A DNA stretch of 57,634 nucleotides from Prevotella sp. (GTDB lineage: Bacteria; Bacteroidota; Bacteroidia; Bacteroidales; Bacteroidaceae): the NCBI GenBank assembly GCA_017474845.1, contig JAFVGS010000024.1, positions 1 through 57,634 on the forward strand, in the 5' to 3' direction. This document shows, one piece after another, positions 7,945 to 15,174 of this stretch. The position numbers and the translations under genes are program-made. The notes under the pieces are model-generated. The model was given only the letters and a program-made list of their open reading frames with translations. It made no database searches and was not told where the DNA came from. The stretch's first letter is position 1. Each line of letters starts with the position of its first letter.

Positions 7945-8442
7945 TTATACATCAATGTTTGGTTGCCAGAGGATGTTCTTGCCGGCATAGAGCGAGGCTG
8001 GGACGTCGATAAGGCGTTGGTTCGACGAGCCTCGGAACAAGAGGTCTGGGTCTCGCAACTTCTGGATGAACGGTCCGTCCACCAACACGTCGAGCTGTTC
8101 CAGCAGTTCCCGCTGGTCCTCACTGATCAGGCTTTCAAACGTAAAACCCGTATAGCACCAGATGTCCTTGTTCGACTGCTCGTGGATAGCCCTTGCCAAC
8201 TCTGCAAAGCCTGCCGCCTGATACATGGGGTCACCACCAGAGAATGTCACATTGGCGAAGGGGTCGGCCATGATGATACGCATCAGCTCTGCCGTCGACA
8301 TCTCGCGTCCGCCACTGAAATCCCATGACTGGGGATTATGACAGCCAGGGCACTGATGACTGCAGCCCGCACAATAGATGGAGGTCCGGAACCCCGGACC
8401 ATCCACCATCGTATCTTCTATGATATCAAGAACTCTAATCAT
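7945..8442 (-). CDS. nrdG: Anaerobic ribonucleotide reductase activating protein
   Basis: This radical SAM enzyme (165 residues from the ATG) uses S-adenosylmethionine and a 4Fe-4S cluster to create the glycyl radical on NrdD. The cluster motif is CSHQCPGC (C27, C31, C34), preceded by TMVDGPGFRTSIYCAG, and is followed by the SAM-binding TFSGGDPMYQ motif. The frame also opens at a TTG five codons upstream (MSKDK), but the ATG of MIRVLDI is the better start. It lies 96 bases downstream of nrdD on the same strand, separated by a palindromic repeat; the two are functionally paired. Confidence 0.94.
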   Translation of the reverse strand: MIRVLDIIEDTMVDGPGFRTSIYCAGCSHQCPGCHNPQSWDFSGGREMSTAELMRIIMADPFANVTFSGGDPMYQAAGFAELARAIHEQSNKDIWCYTGFTFESLISEDQRELLEQLDVLVDGPFIQKLRDPDLLFRGSSNQRLIDVPASLYAGKNILWQPNIDV

Positions 8443-8454
8443 TTTATCTTTTGA

Positions 8455-8535
8455 CAACGAATTTAAACGAATTACACGAATTCAAATTAATTCGATATAA
8501 TTAGTATAATTCGTGCAATTCGTCTTAATTCGTTG
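8455..8535. repeat. ACGAATT-phrase palindrome between nrdD and nrdG
   Basis: Left phrases (AACGAATTTAAACGAATT, ACACGAATT) are mirrored by right phrases (AATTCGTGCAATTCG, TTAATTCGTTG), giving an 81-base imperfect palindrome. It almost fills the nrdD-nrdG intergenic space, so it could act as an intra-operon stabiliser or partial terminator. Confidence 0.75.
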
Positions 8536-8538
8536 TTT

Positions 8539-10815
8539 CTATTCTCCGAAAAGATCTTTTGTTCCGTGGTCGATGTGTGTCACACGGTCGTTGAGCTCAG
8601 CGAGCTTGCCAGAGTTCCAGCGGTCTGTCGTTCCTACGAGATAGCCCGTGATACGCTGCAGTTTGTCGATATTCTTCGAGCCGCACTTCGGACAGGTGTC
8701 GAGATGATCATCCGCATTCTCGTAGCCACAGTCCATACAGCGGTTACGGTTGTGGTTCACGGAGCCATAGCCCATGTTTAGCTGGTCCATCATGTCCACC
8801 ACGCTCATGATCACTTGAGGATTATGGGTGGCATCGCCGTCAATCTCCACATAGAAGATATGTCCGCCACGCGTCATCTCATGATAGGGTGCCTCCACCT
8901 CGGCTTTATGACGGGCAGAGCACTTGTAATAGACAGGCACGTGGTTCGAGTTCGTATAGTAGTCACGATCCGTCACACCAGGGATGGAGCCGAACTGCTT
9001 GCGGTCCTTCTTCGTGAACTTGCCGCTCAGTCCCTCTGCGGGTGTGGCGAGCACGGAGTAGTTGTGATGATAATGCTCACAGAAATCGTTGATGCGCTGA
9101 CGCATGTAACTGACGATCTTCAATCCCAGCTCCTGACTCTCTGCGCTCTCGCCATGATGCTTGCCCGTGAGGGCGACGAGACACTCTGCCAGTCCGATGA
9201 AGCCGATGCCGAGGGTTCCCTGATTGATCACGCTCTCCACGGTATCATAGGGCTTCAGCTTGTCGGCACCGATCCAGAGACTCTTCATCAGCAGGGGGAA
9301 CTGCTTGGCGAAGGCGGTCTTCTGGAACTGGAAGCGGTCGTCGAGCTGCTTGGCAGCCACCTCGAGCATATGGTCGAGTTTGGCGAAGAACAACGCCACG
9401 CGCTTATCCTTCACATCCTGGGGGATCTCTTCTCCCTCACTCTTCACTCCTCCTGTCTCGAGAGCAGCCTCGATGGCGAGTTTCACGATATTGATGGTCG
9501 TGAACGAGAGATTACCACGTCCGATACTTGTCTTGGGACCGAAACGGTTCTCAAACACACGGGTACGGCAACCCATCGTGGCCACCTCGTGTATATAGCG
9601 CTTCGGATCGTCAGCCCGCCAGTCACTGTCCTGATTGTAGGTGGCGTCAAGGTTCAGGAAGTTGGGGAAGAACCTGCGGGCCGTCACCTTACAGGCGAGC
9701 TGGTAGAGGTCGAAATTACGGTCCTCAGGCAGATAGTTCACGCCGCGCTTCTTCTTCCATATCTGGATGGGGAAGATAGCTGTCTCGCCGTTGCCCACAC
9801 CCTCGTAGGTGGAGAGCAGGATCTCACGCATGACGCAGCGACCCTCCGCGCTCGTGTCCGTACCATAATTAATAGAGGAGAAGACCACCTGGTTACCACC
9901 ACGCGAGTGGATGGTGTTCATATTATGGATAAAGGCCTCCATCGCCTGGTGCACACGACCCACGGTCTTGTTGATGGCGTGCTGCTGGGCGCGCTCCTTT
10001 CCCGTCAGTCCGTCGAGCGGCTTCTTGAGATAGTCCATCAGCGGCTCGTCGTACAGGTCCTTGTAGCTCTCGCCGTTCAGGTCTTCCAATGCCTTCAGCT
10101 CTTCCACATAGCTCATCCGCACGTAGGGGGCGAGGTAGAAGTCGAAGGCAGGGATGGCCTGGCCACCATGCATCTCGTTCTGGGCACACTCCATCGAGAT
10201 ACAGGCCAGCACCGAAGCCGTCTCAATACGACGGGCAGGGCGCGAGGCACCATGACCAGCGATAAAGCCACAGTTCAGGATATTATCCAGCGGATGCTGC
10301 ACACAGGTAAGCGACTTCGTCGGATAGTAGTCCTTGTCGTGGATGTGCATATAGTTCTTGTCAACGGCCTCGCGGCTCTCCTCCGACAACAGGTAGTCGT
10401 CGACGAAGGGCTTCGTGGTCTCCGAGGCGAACTTCATCATCATGCCGGCAGGCGTATCGGCATTCATGTTGGCGTTCTCGCGCGTCACGTCAGTGCTCTT
10501 GATGTTCACGATGTCGAGGAACACGTCACGGGTCTTCGCCTTACGGGCCACACTGCGCTGATGGCGGTAGGCGATGTACTTCTGGGCCACGTCCTTACGG
10601 CTCGACTTCATCAGCTCCACCTCTACCCGGTCCTGGATCTGCTCCACGGTCATCTGGCTGTCGCCACCCTGGGCAATATGGTCTGTGATCTGATACAACA
10701 GCCGTTCATCCTCACCCTTGTCAGTATGGAGCATGGCCTTACGGATGGCAGCCATAATCTTCTGCTCATTGAATCCCACGATGCGTCCGTCACGCTTTAC
10801 TACAGTTTGAATCAT
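8539..10815 (-). CDS. nrdD: Anaerobic ribonucleoside-triphosphate reductase
   Basis: The 758-residue class III reductase makes deoxynucleotides without oxygen. An N-terminal ATP-cone (about 1-95, KRDGRIVGFNEQKIMAAI) precedes the ten-stranded catalytic barrel. Near the C-terminus are the zinc cysteines C693, C696, C708 and C711 (CMDCGYEN..CPKCG) and the radical glycine G724 in RITGYLVGT. Around DNA 9411-9470 the protein has a stretch GGVKSEGEEIP between AIEAALET and QDVKDKR. From memory, relatives are shorter here, and the DNA is built of AGTGAAGAGTGAGG phrases; see findings. The gene has its own promoter and is followed by nrdG. Confidence 0.95.
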   Translation of the reverse strand: MIQTVVKRDGRIVGFNEQKIMAAIRKAMLHTDKGEDERLLYQITDHIAQGGDSQMTVEQIQDRVEVELMKSSRKDVAQKYIAYRHQRSVARKAKTRDVFLDIVNIKSTDVTRENANMNADTPAGMMMKFASETTKPFVDDYLLSEESREAVDKNYMHIHDKDYYPTKSLTCVQHPLDNILNCGFIAGHGASRPARRIETASVLACISMECAQNEMHGGQAIPAFDFYLAPYVRMSYVEELKALEDLNGESYKDLYDEPLMDYLKKPLDGLTGKERAQQHAINKTVGRVHQAMEAFIHNMNTIHSRGGNQVVFSSINYGTDTSAEGRCVMREILLSTYEGVGNGETAIFPIQIWKKKRGVNYLPEDRNFDLYQLACKVTARRFFPNFLNLDATYNQDSDWRADDPKRYIHEVATMGCRTRVFENRFGPKTSIGRGNLSFTTINIVKLAIEAALETGGVKSEGEEIPQDVKDKRVALFFAKLDHMLEVAAKQLDDRFQFQKTAFAKQFPLLMKSLWIGADKLKPYDTVESVINQGTLGIGFIGLAECLVALTGKHHGESAESQELGLKIVSYMRQRINDFCEHYHHNYSVLATPAEGLSGKFTKKDRKQFGSIPGVTDRDYYTNSNHVPVYYKCSARHKAEVEAPYHEMTRGGHIFYVEIDGDATHNPQVIMSVVDMMDQLNMGYGSVNHNRNRCMDCGYENADDHLDTCPKCGSKNIDKLQRITGYLVGTTDRWNSGKLAELNDRVTHIDHGTKDLFGE

Positions 10816-10867
10816 ATCTTTTTACCTTGCTTTTAGTGTAGAGTTAATTATAAACGAAAATCGTTTG

Positions 10868-10875
10868 CAAAATTA
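10868..10875 (-). promoter_or_regulatory. -7 element for nrdD-nrdG
   Basis: The minus strand reads TAATTTTG 53 bases upstream of the nrdD start. I did not identify a convincing NrdR or Fnr-type operator by eye. Confidence 0.5.
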
Positions 10876-10966
10876 CAAATAAAATCCGTAAGTTTTCCAT
10901 TTCGGGAAACTTTTCTTCTGTTAATAATTGTCAATCACCTGATTATCAGACAGTTAATTTATTAAT

Positions 10967-11009
10967 GCGGAAAACTTTATACAAAACGGCCATATATAAA
11001 GTTGTCCGC
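10967..11009. repeat. Inverted repeat upstream of nrdD
   Basis: GCGGAAAACTTTATA faces TATATAAAGTTGTCCGC with one clear mismatch, giving a 43-base hairpin. It overlaps by three bases the next hairpin (11007-11047). It could belong to the 3' end of sufE transcripts or to nrdD regulation. Confidence 0.65.
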
Positions 11010-11047
11010 TTTGGAAAACTTCTGACAAACATCAGTTCTCCAAAGCG
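11007..11047 (-). terminator. Hairpin after sufE
   Basis: CGCTTTGGAAAACTTCTGA faces TCAGTTCTCCAAAGCG, with a six-base loop. It starts about 20 bases beyond the sufE stop codon. It lacks a proper T-tract, so termination is an inference; it may only protect the 3' end. Confidence 0.5.
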
Positions 11048-11068
11048 GGCAGTTTTCTGTATCCTGCT

Positions 11069-11539
11069 TTATCGTTTCAGGCTGAAAGCCAATGCGTAAC
11101 TGCGCATCTGCTTCACCATTGCTACAAGTCCGTTAGAACGTGTGGGCGACAAGTGTTCTTTCAACCCAATCTCCTCGATGAAGTAAAGGTCGGCATCCAG
11201 TATCTCCTGAGGCGTATGGTCTGAGAGCACCCTGATGAGCAGGGCAACGATGCCCTTCACGATCAGCGCGTCACTTTCCGCCCGGAAATGGATAACCGCA
11301 GGCTCTCCATCCAGACTCCCCTCCCTTAGGGAGGGATTGGGGGTGGGTACCAACTCCGCCACCAGCCACACCCTGCTCTGGCAGCCATCGATCAGGTTCT
11401 GCTCCGTCTTATACTTCTCCTCCAGCGGCTCCTGCTCGTTGCCCAGGTCTATCAGCAGCTGATACTTGTCCATCCAGTCGTCGAAACCGGAGAACTCCTC
11501 AATGATCTCGTCTTGTATTTCGTTTATTGTCATATTCAT
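11069..11539 (-). CDS. sufE: SufE-like sulfur acceptor, with repeat-encoded insertion
   Basis: SufE accepts persulfide sulfur from SufS and passes it to the Fe-S scaffold. The 156-residue protein has the family start (MTINEIQDEIIEEFSGFDDW) and the catalytic C53 in NLIDGCQSRVWL. After WLVAELV there is an unusual stretch, PTPNPSLREGSLDGEP (residues about 65-80), before the normal VIHFRAESDALIVKGI. That stretch is encoded by a GC-rich palindromic repeat at 11312-11350 that keeps frame. It sits where a short beta-turn is expected, so the protein is probably still functional. It is the last gene of the patatin - U32 - sufE run. Confidence 0.9.
   Translation of the reverse strand: MNMTINEIQDEIIEEFSGFDDWMDKYQLLIDLGNEQEPLEEKYKTEQNLIDGCQSRVWLVAELVPTPNPSLREGSLDGEPAVIHFRAESDALIVKGIVALLIRVLSDHTPQEILDADLYFIEEIGLKEHLSPTRSNGLVAMVKQMRSYALAFSLKR
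11312..11350. repeat. CCCTCC palindromic element inside sufE
   Basis: The core CCCTCCCT T AGGGAGGG (11319-11335) is an 8+1+8 perfect palindrome. It is flanked on the right by ATTGGGGGTGGG. The same family lies inverted inside rnr at about 49519-49550. Here it encodes residues about 65-78 of SufE. Confidence 0.85.
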
Positions 11540-11560
11540 CTGTTTTTGAATTTCCTATGA

Positions 11561-12808
11561 TTAATCTGTATCTTCGCTCTTCTCTAACTTGAAGAGTTTG
11601 TCGCTGGGGCGGACCTTGGAGGGGACGGCGATGGAGACGCGGGTACCCTGCTGGGCGACGGAAACGGGACCGTTGTCATCGTGGATCTCCGAGGCGGTGA
11701 CGTAGATGACGCCAGTGGTAGGGCCAGTGATGAGCATTTTGTCGCCCACCTTAAAGGTATTGGCCTCAACGGTGAATTCTGCTACACCGAGCTTTGAATA
11801 GTATTTCGTGCCCTTGCCGATATAGACCTTGTGTTCAGTGGCGTTGGAACCGTAGTTCTTGTTCCACTCGCCCATGAGCTGGCCCTGATAGTAGCCGTCC
11901 CAGAATCCGCGGTTGAAGACGGTGGCGAGACGCTCGTCCCACTCGTCCTTGCGCGCCTCCGTAAACGTGCCGTCGAGCACCGCCTGGATAGCCTCCTTGT
12001 AGCACTTCACGACGGTATAGACATACTCTGGTCCACGAGCCCTGCCCTCGATCTTGAACACCCGTACGCCGGCCTTCATCATGCGGTCGATGAAACGGAT
12101 GGTCTTCAGGTCCTTGGGCGACATGATGTATTTGTTGTCGATGTCGAGCTGATAGCCCGTCTCGTTGTCTGTGGCGGTATACGAGCGACGGCACACCTGG
12201 ATGCACTCCCCACGGTTGGCTGAGCGGTTGGCGGCGTGCAGGCTCATGTAGCACTTGCCGCTGATGGCCATGCAAAGGGCACCGTGACAGAACATCTCAA
12301 TACGGATCTGCTCACCAGAAGGGCCGCAGATATGCTCGGCCTCCACCTGACGGTATATCTCCGATACCTGTTCCATGTTCAGCTCTCGTGCCAGCACGAC
12401 TACATCGGCAAACTGGGCATAGAATCGCAGGGCCTCGATGTTGGAGATGTTCAGCTGAGTACTCAAATGCACCTCCTGCCCCACCTTATTACAATAGGTC
12501 ATCACAGCGACATCGGAGGCGATAACTGCAGAGATGCCTGCCTCACGGGCTGCATCGATGATCTCATGCATCAGGGGGATGTCCTCGCCGTAGATAATGG
12601 TGTTGACAGTGAGGTAGCTCTTGATGCCGTGCTCACGACAGGTCTGTGCGATCTCCTTCAGATCGTCGATGGTAAATGTAGAAGCGGAGTGGGCGCGCAT
12701 GTTCAGCTTCTCTATGCCGAAGTAGATGCTGTCTGCCCCTGCCTGTATAGCAGCCGCCAACGACTCACGTGAGCCGACGGGCGCCATGATTTCATATTCA
12801 GAACACAT
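11561..12808 (-). CDS. U32 family peptidase-like protein (TrhP/RlhA type)
   Basis: The 415-residue protein matches family U32 and its cysteine-bearing signature IRIEMFCHGALCMAISGKCYMS. Biochemically characterised U32 members (TrhP, RlhA) act in prephenate-dependent hydroxylation of tRNA or rRNA bases, so 'peptidase' is probably a historical name. The start region MCSEYEIMAPVGSRESLAAAI is typical, and translation could also begin at the internal M of MAPVG. A second domain (about 330-410) is beta-rich. It overlaps the end of the patatin gene by 11 bases, indicating translational coupling, and precedes sufE by 21 bases. Confidence 0.88.
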   Translation of the reverse strand: MCSEYEIMAPVGSRESLAAAIQAGADSIYFGIEKLNMRAHSASTFTIDDLKEIAQTCREHGIKSYLTVNTIIYGEDIPLMHEIIDAAREAGISAVIASDVAVMTYCNKVGQEVHLSTQLNISNIEALRFYAQFADVVVLARELNMEQVSEIYRQVEAEHICGPSGEQIRIEMFCHGALCMAISGKCYMSLHAANRSANRGECIQVCRRSYTATDNETGYQLDIDNKYIMSPKDLKTIRFIDRMMKAGVRVFKIEGRARGPEYVYTVVKCYKEAIQAVLDGTFTEARKDEWDERLATVFNRGFWDGYYQGQLMGEWNKNYGSNATEHKVYIGKGTKYYSKLGVAEFTVEANTFKVGDKMLITGPTTGVIYVTASEIHDDNGPVSVAQQGTRVSIAVPSKVRPSDKLFKLEKSEDTD

Positions 12809-15032
12809 ATCCTAAATTAATATAGAAATAAGGAGACTTAGTGCGTCTGGAGTAGCCGACGGTGCCTCCCAACGGACCAAACATCGAGTTATAATAATAC
12901 GCCAGCTGACCGCCTAACTGCGTCTGGGTCTTCAGCAGATCCTTCAGATCATTGGCTTGTTGGGCCGCAGCCACCTTGAGCAGCACGTAATGGCTGCGTC
13001 CGAGGCGTTGCTGTCCCTGGAGCTGAATGCCAACGAACTGGTCGCCAACATGCTCCAAGTGGCCCATGCCGGCAAAGGGCATTTGCTGCTCCAAATAGTG
13101 CCCGAAGGTATCACCGCCAAAGAAATTGCGAAAGATGCTGGGGATAAGCGGGCCGAAAAGCAGCCGTCCATAGAGCAAGGGCTGGAAGGTGAAGCTGTCA
13201 CTCAGCGGGAACGACTTCCGCCAGGAGGCACTCAGGTCGCCCACGCCACGGTCGACAAACGCACCCTCAACGACGCTCATCTGGTAGAAGTTCGTGGTGA
13301 TATAGGCATAGGCCGCCTGGAAACGTGCACCACGGGTGGGGAAATGCCAGTCGTTCTCGGAATTGAAATTCACGGAAGCCCTATAACTGAAGTAATGTTC
13401 ATGCTCGAAATACAATTCATTCCATTCTTCCGACCACAACTGGTTGCTGAAGTGGTAATAGTCCCATCGGAGACCTATGCGGAAATTGAAGTTCCGGATG
13501 CTGAAGTTGAGGGGTTCAATGGCAGCCTGGTGATGGTTGTAAAGGATGGTGTAGTTACGGTCGCCTTCAGAATAGATGTCGATATCGTTACGACGGAAAT
13601 AGTAAGAGAAGGTAGGACGCGTCAGTCGCAGGCCATGCGAGTGGTACATAATCTCACCGCCAGCCAGTACCCGCTTACCCAGACGGAGCGTAATGTCGGA
13701 GCTGAAGTACAGCGTCTCTTTCAACGGCAGGTTCGCATTCAGCTGCAGAGCCACCATCTCCTCCGTATCAAAGCGGAAGCCCAAGTTCAACTGGCTCGTC
13801 TTACGGTTGCCTGCCGTCAATACGAGGATGTAGCCAGTAGACTGGCCCTCACCGCCTTCTGCCTCCACCAGTTTTGACGTGGCAGTCTGGAAGTACAAGT
13901 CCACGCGCATCGACGTGGTTATTTCCTCCTCGCCCTTGGTATTGATGCTGTCGAGGCTGTTCAGGTGGAACTTCTGACTCAGGAACTTCTCGTCCTGTGG
14001 TGTCATATTTTCAAACTTAATGCCGACGATGCGCACCTTTTCCGTCATCACCGTAGGACGCAGGGGACTCAGGCGGACAGGCTCGAAGTCTGGTCCGATG
14101 CCAATTTTTTCCTTCAGTGCGATGAGCTCGTCCCAATGACGCCTGGCCTCCTCCTCGCCACGACGGAGCAGCGTGTCGACGGCAGCAGGATTGAAACTGG
14201 CAGCACTGTAGCCTTCAGGATTCACGCGGATGGCCACATCGGTGATACCGAGGTTTTCGTTGTACTTGTTCAGCGTGTTCAGGTCGACGAGCTGCAACAG
14301 GATATTGAGCGTACTGCCCAGGTCGTCGGCTTTCTTCAGCGAGTCCTGTACGGTGACACCAATGACGATATCGGCTCCCAACTTCCTGGCGAGATCGGCA
14401 GGATAGTTATTACACAGTCCGCCATCGCAGAGCACCTGGTCTCCGATACGTACTGGTGAGAAGACGGCAGGTATGGCCATCGAGGCACGCATCGCCAGAG
14501 GCAGGATGCCAGAAGTGAAGTCCACCTCGCTGTTGTCGACGATATTCGTAGCCACACAGGCGAACGGGATGGGCAGACGGCTGAAGTCCATCGAGTCGGT
14601 ATAGCCCATACAGAGTTTCTGCAACAGCACATCCAGGTTCTTTCCCTTGATGATGCCTCCGCCTTTACTGTCACGCTTTCCGAACGTCAGTCCCCGCGAC
14701 AGCATATAGGTGTTCTGCCGCTTTCGGTCTTCAATACTCTGACGGCTCATGTCCTCCCTGTCAGAGAGCGCATAGCTCCAGTCCATATGACGGGCGATGG
14801 AGTCGAGGGAATGGGCATTGTAGCCGATGGCGTAGAGACCGCCCACCAGACTGCCCATCGACGTTCCCGCGACGATGTCTATGGGGAGACCTGCCTCCTC
14901 GATGACTTTCAGGGCACCGATATGGGCGACGCCTTTGGCACCGCCCCCGCTGAGTACGACGGCGACCTTTTTCCTAGAAAGGCAAGGCACAACCGTCATC
15001 ACTGCCAACAACAAACAAACCACCTTTTTCAT
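12798..15032 (-). CDS. Patatin-like phospholipase with outer-membrane barrel
   Basis: The 744-residue protein starts with a signal peptide (MKKVVCLLLAVMTVVPCLS). The patatin domain (about 20-300) has the oxyanion hole GGGAKG (29-34), the nucleophile S58 in GTSMG and the catalytic aspartate in DGGLCNN. A linker of POTRA-like character follows, and then a C-terminal region of alternating aromatic strands ending in YFYINLGYVF, as in Omp85/BamA barrels. This two-part architecture is known for surface or periplasmic lipases (PlpD type). I chose the ATG at 15030-15032. The open frame continues upstream, but that part only translates a CACAGAG repeat. Confidence 0.88.
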   Translation of the reverse strand: MKKVVCLLLAVMTVVPCLSRKKVAVVLSGGGAKGVAHIGALKVIEEAGLPIDIVAGTSMGSLVGGLYAIGYNAHSLDSIARHMDWSYALSDREDMSRQSIEDRKRQNTYMLSRGLTFGKRDSKGGGIIKGKNLDVLLQKLCMGYTDSMDFSRLPIPFACVATNIVDNSEVDFTSGILPLAMRASMAIPAVFSPVRIGDQVLCDGGLCNNYPADLARKLGADIVIGVTVQDSLKKADDLGSTLNILLQLVDLNTLNKYNENLGITDVAIRVNPEGYSAASFNPAAVDTLLRRGEEEARRHWDELIALKEKIGIGPDFEPVRLSPLRPTVMTEKVRIVGIKFENMTPQDEKFLSQKFHLNSLDSINTKGEEEITTSMRVDLYFQTATSKLVEAEGGEGQSTGYILVLTAGNRKTSQLNLGFRFDTEEMVALQLNANLPLKETLYFSSDITLRLGKRVLAGGEIMYHSHGLRLTRPTFSYYFRRNDIDIYSEGDRNYTILYNHHQAAIEPLNFSIRNFNFRIGLRWDYYHFSNQLWSEEWNELYFEHEHYFSYRASVNFNSENDWHFPTRGARFQAAYAYITTNFYQMSVVEGAFVDRGVGDLSASWRKSFPLSDSFTFQPLLYGRLLFGPLIPSIFRNFFGGDTFGHYLEQQMPFAGMGHLEHVGDQFVGIQLQGQQRLGRSHYVLLKVAAAQQANDLKDLLKTQTQLGGQLAYYYNSMFGPLGGTVGYSRRTKSPYFYINLGYVF

Positions 15033-15040
15033 ATCGCGTG

Positions 15041-15048
15041 CAAAGTTA
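15041..15048 (-). promoter_or_regulatory. -7 element for the patatin run
   Basis: The minus strand reads TAACTTTG eight bases before the patatin start codon, implying an almost leaderless transcript if used. It lies on the left side of the CACAGAG palindrome. Confidence 0.5.
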
Positions 15049-15061
15049 CTATATTTTTCCA

Positions 15062-15134
15062 ACACGGAGACACAGAGACACAGAGAAAATAATAAAAAAA
15101 ACAAAAAACTCCATATCTCTGTGCCTCTGTGTTT
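15062..15134. repeat. CACAGAG-phrase palindrome between divergent promoters
   Basis: Phrases ACACGGAG and ACACAGAGACACAGAG on the left are mirrored by TCTCTGTGCCTCTGTG on the right around an A-rich loop. It lies between the patatin promoter (15041-15048, minus) and the susC promoter (15145-15152, plus). A related palindrome follows at 17905-17987. Confidence 0.85.
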
Positions 15135-15144
15135 CATTTTTATA

Positions 15145-15152
15145 TATCTTTG
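15145..15152 (+). promoter_or_regulatory. -7 element for susC-like gene
   Basis: TATCTTTG lies 22 bases before the susC start and directly next to the right arm of the CACAGAG palindrome. Confidence 0.6.
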
Positions 15153-15174
15153 CAAACAAGAAACAAGAAAACGG

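Noticed and set aside
8815-10836. A 673-codon open frame opposite nrdD
   Set aside because: The minus strand gives a complete NrdD. The shadow protein is rich in Leu/His/Val without any motif.
15033-15155. N-terminal extension of the patatin protein
   Set aside because: The extra residues translate the CACAGAG palindrome and cross the promoter; the signal peptide starts at 15032.
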